Below are positions 9,508 through 18,578 of a DNA stretch of 64,000 bases, one piece after another. Positions within the stretch are counted from its first letter, which is position 1. Each line of letters opens with the position of its first letter. This DNA comes from Methylorubrum populi (GTDB lineage Bacteria; Pseudomonadota; Alphaproteobacteria; Rhizobiales; Beijerinckiaceae), in assembly GCA_036946625.1 (NCBI GenBank), contig JAQIIU010000003.1, positions 1,873,001 to 1,937,000 of the forward strand, read 5' to 3'. A program made the translations under genes and the position numbers. Below the pieces are notes generated by a model. The model ran no database searches and was not told the origin of the DNA. It worked only from the letters and a program-made list of their open reading frames with translations.

Positions 9508-11008
9508 CCGGCGCGAGGCTCTCACTCCTTGTTTTCGCATCGTCTTCTTCCGAAGGCCGGCAACCACCTGTCGGGACGATGCTCTGAGGCGACCCGTCGG
9601 CGGGGCTCGGGACGGCTTGCGCGACGCTGCGCTGACCCGAGACCTCCGCCCCCGCATCCGGCGACAGCCGGCGGAACACGAAGAACGAGCCCGCCGAGAC
9701 CAGGGCCACCCCGAGGAAGGCGAGGGAGAAGTCCGCCGCCGCGATGCCGGAATGGCCGTGCCACGCGGCGGCGCCCTCCAGCATCAGCGCGCCGATCGAG
9801 ACGCCGAGGCTCAAGGAGAGTTGCTGCGCGACGCTGGCCAGGCTGGTGGCCGCACTCATCTCCCGCGATTCGAGATCGGCATAGGCGATGGCGTTGACGC
9901 AGGTGAATTGCAGCGAGCGCAAGCAGCCGCCGACCAGCAGCAGGCTGACGATGATCCAGTGCGGGGTCTCGCTCGTGAACAGCCCGTTGACGGCCAGGAA
10001 GGCCGAGGCGACGAGCGCGTTCGTCACCATCACCCGGCGGAAGCCGAAGGCGCGCAGGATGCGCGGGCCGACGATCTTGATGAGGAGGGCGCCCGCGGCC
10101 GCGGCGAAGGTGATCAGCCCCGAACGCAGCGGATCGAGCCCGAAGCCGATCTGCAGCATCAGCGGCAGCAGGAAGGGGATCGCCCCCATGCCGATCCGGA
10201 ACAGGCTGCCGCCCGTCACCGCCGCGCGAAAGGTCTGGTGCTTGAGGAGGTCGAGGCGGATCAGCGGGTGCTCGGTGCGCCTGGCATGGCGCAGGTAGAG
10301 CCCGACCAGCACGAGCCCGCCGGCCATGCAGGCCCAGGACACGCCCTCGGGCAGGAGGTGGCGCCCGGTCGCGGCGAAGCCCAGCATCATCAGGGCGAGG
10401 CCGCCGCCCGAGAGCAGGAAACCGGTCACATCCAGCGGCGGGCGCGTCTCCTCGCGGACGTCGCCGAAGAACAGGGTCGCGAGCACGATGCCGGCGAGCC
10501 CGATCGGGATGTTGATGAAGAAGATCCAGCGCCAGTCGGCGTAGGTGGTGATGAAGCCGCCGAGCGGCGGCCCGAGAACCGGGCCGACCAGCGCCGGGAC
10601 GGTGAGGTAGGCCAGCGCCCCGACGAGTTCGGATTTCGGCACCGAGCGCAGGATGACGAGGCGGCCGACCGGCACCATCATCGCCCCGCCGATGCCCTGC
10701 ACGAAGCGGGCGGCGACGAAGCCGGCGAGCGAGTTCGCGGCGGCGCAGGCGAGCGAGCCCGCCATGAACACGCAGAGCGCGGCACGAAACACGTTGCGGG
10801 CACCGTAGCGGTCGGCGGCCCAGCCCGAGACCGGGATGAAGATCGCGAGGCTGACGAGATAGGCCGTGAGCGCGAGCTTGAGGGCGATCGGGTCCACGCC
10901 GAGGCTCGCCGCGATCGCCGGCAGCGCCGTGGCGATCACCGTCGAGTCGGTGTTCTCCATGAACAGGGCGGTGGCGACGACGAGGGGAACGATCTGGGCA
11001 GGACGCAT
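9464..11008 (-). CDS. MFS drug:proton antiporter, DHA2 (14-helix, EmrB/QacA-like)
   Basis: 514 aa from the ATG at 11008. The hydrophobicity pattern fits 14 transmembrane helices. Motif A is present (GWAADRYGARNVFR), and an Asp early in helix 1 (ENTDSTVIATALPAI) is typical of DHA2 exporters. The VQGIGGAMMVPVGR motif and the antiporter motif C region (PALVGPVLGPPLGGF) are also present. It should export hydrophobic or cationic compounds with proton exchange. No membrane-fusion partner (EmrA-like) is nearby. The C-terminal ~60 residues are hydrophilic and overlap the end of the DoxX gene. Confidence 0.88.
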   Translation of the reverse strand: MRPAQIVPLVVATALFMENTDSTVIATALPAIAASLGVDPIALKLALTAYLVSLAIFIPVSGWAADRYGARNVFRAALCVFMAGSLACAAANSLAGFVAARFVQGIGGAMMVPVGRLVILRSVPKSELVGALAYLTVPALVGPVLGPPLGGFITTYADWRWIFFINIPIGLAGIVLATLFFGDVREETRPPLDVTGFLLSGGGLALMMLGFAATGRHLLPEGVSWACMAGGLVLVGLYLRHARRTEHPLIRLDLLKHQTFRAAVTGGSLFRIGMGAIPFLLPLMLQIGFGLDPLRSGLITFAAAAGALLIKIVGPRILRAFGFRRVMVTNALVASAFLAVNGLFTSETPHWIIVSLLLVGGCLRSLQFTCVNAIAYADLESREMSAATSLASVAQQLSLSLGVSIGALMLEGAAAWHGHSGIAAADFSLAFLGVALVSAGSFFVFRRLSPDAGAEVSGQRSVAQAVPSPADGSPQSIVPTGGCRPSEEDDAKTRSESLAPVTPRHAPETGRPSV

Positions 11009-11270
11009 CGGCAGGGACAAGCGCGGGACGCGCCGAAGGGTTGCAGCCGGGCGACGCCGGCAGGAGTCTGAAAGAGCGGACGGGAATAAACGACGTGGCC
11101 GAACGGTCACAGCCCCTCGGATACGTCCGCCGCCCGCTGTCGCATCCTTCCGGGTCCGGCCTCGCACGGCTAGGCTTCCGCCCGAAAAGCGAGGCTGCCC
11201 GGCCGTCTTCGGCGAGGTCGCCTCCCCGCGCGCCGCACGGCGCCGGCCTCATCATTCACGAAAGTGCCCG

Positions 11271-12170
11271 ATGCCCCTGCGGTCGAAACGCCGTCCCGCC
11301 TTCCCTGCCCGAACCGCGCACCTCGCGCTGGCCGCCTCTCTCCTCGCCGGTCTCGCCGGCTGCGGCAACGTGGTGCTCACCGGCGGCGAGGCGCTCTCGC
11401 GCCGGGACCAGTTCGTGGCCAGCGACGCGGTCGCCTCCGAGTCGAAGCTGTTCATCGACCCGACCCTGCCGCGCACGGTGCGCACCGTGCGGATCGTGCC
11501 GACCGTCTTCACCGAGGCGGTCTCCGGCCCCGGCCTGACGCCGGTGGAGCGGCGCCTGATCGCCAACGCCGCCGACCGGGCGCTCTGCTACGACCTCTCG
11601 CTGCGCTACGACATCGTCTCCTCCGGGAAAGCCGACATCACGGTGCGCTCGGCGGTGTCGCGGGTCGAGCTGACCAACGTGCCGGCGGCGGGCGCGACCA
11701 TCGGCGCCTCGGCGGCGATCTCCATCGCGGCCCAGGTCGGCATCGGCTTCGCCGACACGGTGGGCAAGATCCCGGTGCCGCGGGTGCCGATCGGCCTCGG
11801 CAGCCTGACCATCGAGGCCGAGGCGCTCGACGCCCGCAACCGCCAGCGCGCGGCGATGATCTGGGGCGGCGCGGCCAACTCCTTCACCAACCAAGCCCGC
11901 TTCTCGGCGGCGAGCGACGCCTACGACCTCGCGGGCGAGTTCGGCCAGGATTTCGGCTCCTACCTCGCCACCGGCCAGGATCCGTTCAAGGGCGAGCTTC
12001 AGCTCCCGACCTACGATCGCATCCGCATCACCACGCTGGGCGAGGCCCCCCTCGATCCCGATTGCGAGGCCTTCGGCCGCGCTCCGGGCCTCGACGGCAT
12101 CCTCGGCGACCTGATCGGCCTGCCGCCGGAGTGGACGGACAAGGGGCCGGGCGTTTCCGCGGCGCGCTGA
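11271..12170 (+). CDS. DUF3313-family lipoprotein
   Basis: 299 aa from the ATG at 11271. A lipoprotein signal peptide ends in the lipobox LAGC (Cys about residue 29). The mature protein has the DUF3313 pattern: an N-terminal FIDPTLPRTVRTVRIVPTVF strand region, a central hydrophobic segment (ASAAISIAAQVGIGF) and an EAEALDARNRQRAAMIWGG stretch. It should be anchored to the outer or inner membrane facing the periplasm. The function of the family is unknown. It is divergent from the MFS gene with ~260 bp between them. Confidence 0.82.
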   Translation: MPLRSKRRPAFPARTAHLALAASLLAGLAGCGNVVLTGGEALSRRDQFVASDAVASESKLFIDPTLPRTVRTVRIVPTVFTEAVSGPGLTPVERRLIANAADRALCYDLSLRYDIVSSGKADITVRSAVSRVELTNVPAAGATIGASAAISIAAQVGIGFADTVGKIPVPRVPIGLGSLTIEAEALDARNRQRAAMIWGGAANSFTNQARFSAASDAYDLAGEFGQDFGSYLATGQDPFKGELQLPTYDRIRITTLGEAPLDPDCEAFGRAPGLDGILGDLIGLPPEWTDKGPGVSAAR

Positions 12171-12252
12171 GAGGCGAGGCGGGTTTCCTTGGCCTGCCCG
12201 CGCGGGCAGGCGAAGCGCCGCGGCGGTGCGGCCCTTTCGGACAGGGCGGCCA

Positions 12253-12334
12253 CTGGATTGCTTCGGCTTCGCCTCGCAATGACGGAGAGGGTGGCCCGCA
12301 CCGTCATCGCGAGCCATCAGGCGAAGCGATCCAG
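12253..12334. repeat. Short palindromic repeat (CTGGATTGCTTCG...CGAAGCGATCCAG)
   Basis: Inverted arms flank CCTCGCAATGACGG and CCGTCATCGCGAG cores. The same two cores occur at 29888-29975 and 56238-56319, and inside the larger elements at 36953, 42483 and 47456. It lies between convergent genes. Confidence 0.85.
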
Positions 12335-12385
12335 CAGCGCCACGATGCCGGACGGAGGCTCCGCCCCCCGAAAGCAGAAGCCGCC

Positions 12386-14191
12386 TTACGCCGCCTCGAA
12401 CAGCGGCACCGGGGCCATCTCCGGCACCCGCACCAGACCCTTGTCGGTGATGCGGATCTGCGGGATCACCGAGAGCGGGATCAGGTTGAAGCCCATATAG
12501 GGGATGGCGCAGCCGGCCCGCTCCCAGGCCGCTTTCAGGGCCTTCACCTCCTCCGCCACCGCGCCGACGCGCTTGTCGGAGAGGAGGCCCGCCACCGGCA
12601 GCGGCACCATCGCGGCGACCGCTCCCTCCTCGACGACGCAGACGCCCCCGCCCTGCGCCGCGATCGCCTCCACCGCCCGCCGCATGTCGGCCTCGTCCAG
12701 GCCGGCGACGATGACGTTGTGCGAATCGTGGCCGACGCTGCTCGCCACCGCGCCGCGCTTCAGGCCGAAGGCGGAGAGCAGCCCGTGGGCGACGCCGCCG
12801 GAGCGGCCGTGCCGCTCGATCACCGCGACGTGGCAGAGGCCGTGCGCGGCCAGCGTCCCCGGCCAGTCCGCACCGGGGCCGAGCGCGACGCGCTCATGGA
12901 TCAGCTCGATCCCCGGCAGCGTCGTGCGGATCGCGTTGACCGTGCAGGGCCCGGCCGGAAGCGCCGGGATCAGCGCCGGCAGCGGATCGGGCAGGCGCAT
13001 CGTCGCGTAGGCCGGGGCCGGGTAGCGATAGGGCCGGGCCAGCGCCTGTTCGAGAAGCGGAGTGGGCCTGCGATCCTCCACCACCGGCTCGCCACCGTAC
13101 CACGTCGCCTGCGGCACGAGATCGTCGTCCAGGAGCACGAGGTCGGCCCGGCGCCCGCCGCCGAGGCCGCCGATCTCGCCGTCGAGGCCGTAGCGGGCGG
13201 CGCCGTGGAGCGAGCCCATCGCCCAGGCGGCGGGCCCGGGGATGCCGCGGGCCACCGCCTCGCGCACCACCCAGTCGAGGCCGAAGGCGAGAAGGTCGTC
13301 GGCGTCGCGGTCGTCGGTGCAGGCGCAGACCCGTTTCCAGGCGGAGCCGTACTCGGTCACGGTGCCGATCGCCTTCGGCAGCGAGTGCCAGGGGGTCGTG
13401 GGCGGACCACCGCGCAGGAAGATCCAGAGGCCGGCCTCCAGCAGGTCGTCGGCGATGTCGGCATCAATCGCCTCGTGGGTGTCGGTGACGCCGCTCGCCG
13501 CGTAAGGCGCCACGAAGTCGCGGCCGTAGACGTGGCCCGAGACCGGGCGGCCGCGCTCCAGGGCGGCGCGGAGGATGGCGTGCGCCCGCTCGTCTCCGGT
13601 GGCGACCGCCACGAAATCCATCTTCTCGCCGAGCCCGATCGCCTCGGGCCACGCGTCGAACAGGGCGGCGATCTTCTCGGGCGTCAGGTCGCCGCCCGCG
13701 GTTTCCAGATCCGGCGTGGTGGCGGGCACCGTGCTCGGCACGGTGAGGAAGATGTTGAGCGGCGCGGCGCGGGCATCCTCCAGCATCCATTCGACACCGT
13801 TCACGTCGAGGACGTTGCCGATCTCGTGGCTGTCGCAGACGATCGTGGTGGTGCCGTTGATCAGCGCGGCCTCGGCATAGGCGCAGGCCGTGACCATGCT
13901 GCTCTCGATATGCAGGTGGGGATCGACCAGCCCCGGCGCGATCAGGCCGCCGGCCACGTCGGTGCGCGGCGCGCCGCCCCGATGGGTGCCGGCCGGCTTC
14001 ACCGCGGCGATGCGCCCGCCCGCGATCCAGATCTCGCGGTTCTCGCGAATGCGCTCGGAATAGGTCGAGAGCACCCGCGCCCCGGTGATGACGCGATCGG
14101 GCTCGGCGCGGCCCGAGGCGACCTCGGCGAGGCGCCGGGTCATCCGGGCCAGGGGCGCGACGGAGAAGCGGGTGAGGGGTGTGGCGGTCAT
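12386..14191 (-). CDS. ade: Adenine deaminase
   Basis: 601 aa from the ATG at 14191. It is an amidohydrolase with the adenine-deaminase signature GLVDPHLHIESSM, the metal-binding and substrate region CDSHEIGNVLDVNGVEWM, GHVYGRDF and SDTHEA-like DTHEAID. The C-terminal half carries the family-specific GHDSHNVIVAGLD and MGFNLIPLSVIPQIRITDKG stretches. It converts adenine to hypoxanthine and ammonia in purine salvage, with two divalent metals. Length and motifs are complete. The flanking genes are separated by palindromic repeats on both sides, so it is probably transcribed alone. Confidence 0.9.
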   Translation of the reverse strand: MTATPLTRFSVAPLARMTRRLAEVASGRAEPDRVITGARVLSTYSERIRENREIWIAGGRIAAVKPAGTHRGGAPRTDVAGGLIAPGLVDPHLHIESSMVTACAYAEAALINGTTTIVCDSHEIGNVLDVNGVEWMLEDARAAPLNIFLTVPSTVPATTPDLETAGGDLTPEKIAALFDAWPEAIGLGEKMDFVAVATGDERAHAILRAALERGRPVSGHVYGRDFVAPYAASGVTDTHEAIDADIADDLLEAGLWIFLRGGPPTTPWHSLPKAIGTVTEYGSAWKRVCACTDDRDADDLLAFGLDWVVREAVARGIPGPAAWAMGSLHGAARYGLDGEIGGLGGGRRADLVLLDDDLVPQATWYGGEPVVEDRRPTPLLEQALARPYRYPAPAYATMRLPDPLPALIPALPAGPCTVNAIRTTLPGIELIHERVALGPGADWPGTLAAHGLCHVAVIERHGRSGGVAHGLLSAFGLKRGAVASSVGHDSHNVIVAGLDEADMRRAVEAIAAQGGGVCVVEEGAVAAMVPLPVAGLLSDKRVGAVAEEVKALKAAWERAGCAIPYMGFNLIPLSVIPQIRITDKGLVRVPEMAPVPLFEAA

Positions 14192-14305
14192 CGGAACCTG
14201 CTCGAAGCGCGGCGGTCGAAAGCGACCCGCAGGCATCGTGCCACGGAAGCCGGGCACGGGGCACCCGGCGTCCCTCACTCCGCTGACGCCTGATCCGCCC
14301 TGTTC

Positions 14306-14408
14306 CTCACCGTCATCGCGAGCGTCGGCGAAGCGATCCGGCACCGCGACCGATCCGGAGAGAGCGGCGCCCCGGACGGCTTCGGCTCCGCCTCGCCATG
14401 GACGGTGA
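14306..14408. repeat. Diverged copy of the short palindromic repeat
   Basis: The left core CTCACCGTCATCGCGAG and right core CCTCGCCATGGACGGTGAG are inverted. The GAAGCGATCCGG / CCGGACGGCTTCGG arms match the family seen at 12253-12334. Confidence 0.65.
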
Positions 14409-14426
14409 GGCGTCGGTCCTCCCGGA

Positions 14427-15143
14427 TCAGTCCGCGTCGTCGGCCACGGTGCCGCCGGGCCGACCGCGAAACCCGGTGGCGAGCACGTAGAGTTCGCTCG
14501 AATCCGCCCGGCTCGCCGCCGGCTTGACGTGGCGCACGGTGGCGAAATCGCGCTTCAGGTCGGCCAGCAGGCCGCCCTCGGTGCCGCCCTGGAACACCTT
14601 GGCGAGGAAGGCGCCGCCGGGCGCCAGGATCTCGGCGGCGAAGGCCGCGGCGGATTCGGCGAGCCCGATGGTGCGCAGGTGGTCGGTCTTCTTGTGGCCG
14701 GTGGTGTTGGCGGCCATGTCGGACAGGACGAGATCGGCCTTTCCGCCGAGAAGCCCGGTCAGGCGCCCGGGGGCGCTCGCGTCGAGGAAATCCAGGGTGA
14801 TGAAGGTGGCGCCCGCCATCGGCTCGACGTCGAGCAGGTCGATGCCGACGATGCGGCCGCTCTCGCCGACGATCTTCGCGGCCGCCTGCGACCAGCCGCC
14901 GGGCGCGGCGCCGAGATCGACGATGCGCTGGCCGGACCTGAGCAGCTTGAAGCGTTCGTCGATCTCGATGAGCTTGAACGCCGCGCGGGAGCGAAACCCC
15001 TCGCGCTTGGCCCGGGCGACGTAGGGGTCGTTGAGCTGGCGTTCCAGCCAGCGCTTCTGGGAGAGGGTGCGCCCGCGCCCGGTCTTCACCCGCTGCTTCA
15101 GGTCGCCGCGCAAGCCGCCCGTTCCGCCTCGCCGGTCGCTCAT
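14427..15143 (-). CDS. rlmE: 23S rRNA (uridine-2552-2'-O)-methyltransferase
   Basis: 238 aa from the ATG at 15143; an upstream in-frame ATG at 15161 is less likely. It is an FtsJ/RrmJ Rossmann methyltransferase with the SAM motif DLGAAPGGWSQAAA and the first catalytic Lys in SRAAFKLIEID. The Asp lies in LVLSDMAANTTGHKKTDH, with Lys in AFLAKVFQGG and Glu in DSSELYVLATGF, giving the K-D-K-E tetrad. It methylates U2552 in the peptidyl-transferase region of 23S rRNA late in 50S assembly. The ~20-residue basic N-terminal tail is typical of alphaproteobacterial homologues. It is followed upstream on the same strand by the Ppx/GppA gene, the usual alphaproteobacterial order. Confidence 0.93.
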   Translation of the reverse strand: MSDRRGGTGGLRGDLKQRVKTGRGRTLSQKRWLERQLNDPYVARAKREGFRSRAAFKLIEIDERFKLLRSGQRIVDLGAAPGGWSQAAAKIVGESGRIVGIDLLDVEPMAGATFITLDFLDASAPGRLTGLLGGKADLVLSDMAANTTGHKKTDHLRTIGLAESAAAFAAEILAPGGAFLAKVFQGGTEGGLLADLKRDFATVRHVKPAASRADSSELYVLATGFRGRPGGTVADDAD

Positions 15144-15319
15144 GATCCCGTCCTCAAGCATCGGGCGCCGATGCGCTCACAGCCGCAGGATGCGTCCCTA
15201 TCGCGGCGTGGCGGGTCCGTGAAGACGGTATGACCGGAGGAGGCAAGCCTGTCCCGGGCTCCTCTCCCCGCAGGCGAGGCGAGGGGAACGACGCCGAACG
15301 CGTCCGGCCCGCTCGTTCT

Positions 15320-16447
15320 TCAGCGATACCGCCCGCGGCGCCAGACGCCGTCCTCGCGCATCATGTTCATCAGCAGGCCCTCGCGCAGGCCGCGGTCCGC
15401 GATGCGCAGACGGTCGGAGGGGAAGACCCGGCGGATCGCTTCCAGGATCGCGCAACCGGCCAGCACGAGGTCGGCCCGGTCGCGGCCGATGCAGGGGTTG
15501 TCGGCCCGCTGTTCGAGGCGGGTGTCGAGCAGATCCTCGATGGCGTCGCTGACTTCGCCGTCGCTCATCCAGAGGCCGTCGACCCGGCGCCGCTCGTAGC
15601 GGGCGAGCCGCAGGTGCATGGCGGCGAGCGTCGTCACGGTGCCCGAGGTGCCGAGCAGGTGGAAATGGGGGGCGGTGGCGGCGGCCGCGGCACGGATCGC
15701 GAAGGGAGAGATCAGGTCGCCGACCTCCTCGACCATGCCCTCGAAGGTGCGCCGGGTCACCTCGGTGCCGCCGTGGCGCTCGGCCAGCGTCACCACGCCG
15801 ACGGGCAGCGAATCCCAGGCGCGGATGCGCAAGGTCGGATCGGTCGAGGGGTTGGCCGCGGCCCCGTCGAGCCACGCGATCTCGGTGGAGCCGCCGCCGA
15901 TGTCGAAGATGACGACCGATTCGGCCCGCGGATCGGCCAGCGCGGCGCAGCCCGTGACCGCGAGATAGGCCTCGGTCTGCCGGTCGACGATCTCCAGATC
16001 GAGCCCGACCTCGGCCCGCACCCGCTCCACGAACGCGGCGCCGTTGACCGCGAGGCGGCAGGCCTCCGTGGCGATCACCTTGGAGCGGGCCACCGCGCGG
16101 GCCTTCATCTTGCTGCGGCAGATGCGCAGGGCCTCGACGGTGCGCTCGATCGCCGCCTCGGTGAGGCGATTCGAGTTGCCGAGGCCCTCGCCGAGCCGGA
16201 CGATGCGGGAGAAGGCGTCGATCACCCGGAAGCCGTTGGGCGTCGGCTCGGCGATCAGCAGGCGGCAATTGTTGGTGCCGAGATCGAGCGCGGCGTAGGC
16301 GTCGCGGCGGCCGCTGCGGCCGGTCTCGTAGCGCGGAGGATCGCTCTCGATCGGGCGCCCGCCCGTGACCGTGCGGGAACCCTCCCGCGACCTGTGCGGG
16401 TCGGCGGTGGGGCGGGCCGACACGGCGGCGGCGCTCTCATCCCTCAT
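15320..16447 (-). CDS. Exopolyphosphatase / (p)ppGpp pyrophosphatase family protein (Ppx/GppA)
   Basis: About 375 aa from the ATG at 16447; the frame is open for 50 more codons, but those are Arg/Ser-rich and unlike family members. It is an ASKHA-fold phosphatase with ALDLGTNNCRLLIAEP (phosphate-1 loop), the SRIVRLGEGL motif, TEACRLAVNG, and the second loop DIGGGSTEIAW followed by GTSGTVTTLA. It hydrolyses polyphosphate or pppGpp; which one cannot be told. It lacks the C-terminal HD domain of long Ppx proteins, as usual in alphaproteobacteria. It lies between rlmE and the carotenoid operon. Confidence 0.87.
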   Translation of the reverse strand: MRDESAAAVSARPTADPHRSREGSRTVTGGRPIESDPPRYETGRSGRRDAYAALDLGTNNCRLLIAEPTPNGFRVIDAFSRIVRLGEGLGNSNRLTEAAIERTVEALRICRSKMKARAVARSKVIATEACRLAVNGAAFVERVRAEVGLDLEIVDRQTEAYLAVTGCAALADPRAESVVIFDIGGGSTEIAWLDGAAANPSTDPTLRIRAWDSLPVGVVTLAERHGGTEVTRRTFEGMVEEVGDLISPFAIRAAAAATAPHFHLLGTSGTVTTLAAMHLRLARYERRRVDGLWMSDGEVSDAIEDLLDTRLEQRADNPCIGRDRADLVLAGCAILEAIRRVFPSDRLRIADRGLREGLLMNMMREDGVWRRGRYR

Positions 16448-16593
16448 CGACGCGACCGAACTTCCTGGCGTCGCGGCCCGGCGAGATGCCGAGCCGTCGT
16501 TGCCAAAGGCTACAGGCGTTGTCCGGCAACTGCAAAGGCTCGATGGCCGGCCCACCACGATTTGCCGCATGGATGACCGCGCGCTGAAACCCG

Positions 16594-17757
16594 TCATCCC
16601 GGCTCACGCCGCGGCCCGGCGGGGGCGCTCGCGGCGTAGTTGCGACCCTTCCACACCGCCTTGCCGGCGCGGCCCGGCCGCAGCAGCACGTTCCACTGGA
16701 TCGCCAGCGCCGTGAGGACCGTGGCCGGGTGCAGGAGGATCGTGGCCGGCGGCTCGGCGACGGCCAGGGTGATCGCGGCGCGCGTCGCCAGCGAGACGAG
16801 GGCGGCCGCCCCCGCCACCGCCGCCGCGGGGCCCGTACCGAGGGCGAGGGCGGCGGCGAGCACGAGCCAGGGCAGGACGTGGCCGCCGAACAGGAGAAGC
16901 GTCCAGACCGGCAGCGCAGCCGGCGTGGCCATGCCCTCGTGGGCGTTCTTCGAGAAGCCGGCCCAGGACTGCGAAAAATTCCGGTACATGCGGCAGGCGG
17001 CGAGGGCGTGGCCGGCGACGAGATCGGTGCGAAACCCGCGCTCGCGGAACAGCCGCGGCAGGCGCACGCCGTCGTGGAGCGAGGTGCGGATCGCACCGTG
17101 GCCGCCGGTGGCGGCGTAGGCCGCACGCTCGATCAGGATCATCTGGCCGCAGGCGGCGCCGAGGGAGGGCCGGGGCAGGGCGCGCATCAGGGCCACCGGC
17201 AGGTAGCCGAGCATCAGGAAGTCGATCATCGGCACCGTCAGGCGCTCGCCCAGGCTCTCCATCACCTGCCGCGGCACGCCGCTGACGAGATGCGCCCCGC
17301 CCCGCGCGGCGTGGGCGGCCAGGCCCGCGGCCCCTTCGGGGGCCAGGGTGACGTCGGCGTCGAGGAACAGCAGGCGATCGCCCCGCGCCGCCGCAGCCAG
17401 GGCGACGCAGGCGTTGTTCTTGCCGGTCCAGCCCTCGGGCAGGGCGGGCACGGCGATCAGGCGCAGGCGCGGATCGGAGCGGGCGATGCGCGCGACGATG
17501 GCGGCGGTGTCGTCGGTCGAATGGTCGTCGCCGACCAGCACCTCGACCGCGACGCCGGTGCTGGCGAGCGCCGCCCGCACCGCGTCCTCGATCACCGCCG
17601 CCTCGTTGCGGGCCGGGATCAGGATCGAGACGAGGCCGTCGGCCCGAAGCGGGGGTTCGGGCGTCCGCAGGATCGCGAGGTTGGCGAGCGCCAACCCCGC
17701 CGGCAGCAGGGCGAGGGCGAGGGCGAGCATCGCGAGGACGAGCAGGGCGAGGGTCAT
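16594..17757 (-). CDS. GT2 glycosyltransferase of the C30 carotenoid operon (CrtQ-like)
   Basis: 387 aa. An N-terminal membrane anchor (LALLVLAMLALALALLPAGL) is followed by a GT-A domain with SILIPARNEA, the VEVLVGDDHSTDDT motif and the metal-binding LLFLDADV. TGGHGAIRTSLHDGVRLPR and several C-terminal membrane helices complete it. The layout matches the CrtQ glycosyltransferase of staphyloxanthin synthesis, which glucosylates a C30 carotenoic acid. The start ATG (17757) overlaps the stop of the acyltransferase gene by 4 bp (ATGA), so the two are translationally coupled. The substrate assignment comes from context, not from the sequence alone. Confidence 0.85.
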   Translation of the reverse strand: MTLALLVLAMLALALALLPAGLALANLAILRTPEPPLRADGLVSILIPARNEAAVIEDAVRAALASTGVAVEVLVGDDHSTDDTAAIVARIARSDPRLRLIAVPALPEGWTGKNNACVALAAAARGDRLLFLDADVTLAPEGAAGLAAHAARGGAHLVSGVPRQVMESLGERLTVPMIDFLMLGYLPVALMRALPRPSLGAACGQMILIERAAYAATGGHGAIRTSLHDGVRLPRLFRERGFRTDLVAGHALAACRMYRNFSQSWAGFSKNAHEGMATPAALPVWTLLLFGGHVLPWLVLAAALALGTGPAAAVAGAAALVSLATRAAITLAVAEPPATILLHPATVLTALAIQWNVLLRPGRAGKAVWKGRNYAASAPAGPRREPG

Positions 17758-18569
17758 CGGGTCCGTGTCTCCTGCCCCGCATCGCCGGCCCGGTGCCCCG
17801 GCTCGAAGCGGCGGCCGGTCAGCGCGGCGGCGAGCCGCCGCCAGCCGTCGTAGATTCCGCCGATCCCGCGCCGTCCCGCAAGCAGCGTCTCGAACCGGGC
17901 CGGATCGCGGGCGATCACGTCGCCGGAGAGCCGGTCGAGGGTGGCGGTCAGCGCCGCCTCCATCCGGGCGAGACGCTCCGGGCGGGGCAGGGCGACGAGC
18001 TCGGCCGCCGTCAACGGCGTCCCGAAGGCGAGGAAGCCTTCCGCCCCGCGCTCGTCCCAGAAGGCGTATTCGACGGCGAGCGGCAGGAAGGTCGCCTCGG
18101 GCGCGATCTCGGCCAAGCGCGCGACGCCGGGCTTCAGTCCGAGGGGGCGGACCCGCACGTCGGCGAAGCGGCCCTGCGCGGTGATCCAGAGGGCGCGGTC
18201 GGGCTGACCCAGAACCGCACGGGCGGCGGCCAGGAACTGCGCGGCGCCCCGCGAACCGTGGAGGTCCACCGGAAACGCCCCCATCCGGCGGAAGATGCCG
18301 TACCTCTCCAGCATCGCCGCATCGATCGGCGCGAAGCTCGCGCGCCGCGGGAACAGGCGGTCGGCGGCCACGATCAGGATCGCCGCATCCCACCACGCCG
18401 GGTGGTTGGCGTAGATCACCAGAGGCGCCCGCGTCGGGCCCTCGGGCGGCCGACCCCAGCGGGCGATCCGCAGGGCGTTCAGATGGCGCCGCACGAAGCG
18501 GTCGAAGGTGACGCCCATGAACCGCCAGAGCGCGGCCGAGCGCCCGGGCAGCGGCGGCTTTCCTCGCAC
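17754..18569 (-). CDS. Acyltransferase of the C30 carotenoid operon (PlsC-type, functional analogue of CrtO)
   Basis: 271 aa lysophospholipid-acyltransferase-like protein with the H-x4-D motif NHPAWWDA near residue 55 and a substrate-loop Arg/Gly region (GAFPVDLHGSRGA). A modified third motif (ITAQGRFADVRVRPLGLKPGV) stands in place of the usual FPEGTR. It is presumed membrane-associated. In the operon it would place a fatty acyl chain on the sugar of the carotenoid glycoside. It starts 9 bp after the upstream oxidase gene ends and overlaps the glycosyltransferase by 4 bp. The acyl substrate is inferred from context. Confidence 0.82.
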   Translation of the reverse strand: MRGKPPLPGRSAALWRFMGVTFDRFVRRHLNALRIARWGRPPEGPTRAPLVIYANHPAWWDAAILIVAADRLFPRRASFAPIDAAMLERYGIFRRMGAFPVDLHGSRGAAQFLAAARAVLGQPDRALWITAQGRFADVRVRPLGLKPGVARLAEIAPEATFLPLAVEYAFWDERGAEGFLAFGTPLTAAELVALPRPERLARMEAALTATLDRLSGDVIARDPARFETLLAGRRGIGGIYDGWRRLAAALTGRRFEPGHRAGDAGQETRTR

Positions 18570-18578
18570 GGTCCGGGC

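Noticed and set aside
11264..14293. 1009-codon plus-strand frame across the lipoprotein and adenine deaminase
   Set aside because: It lies in the wrong frame or strand over two recognised genes and has only Arg/Gly/His-rich low complexity.
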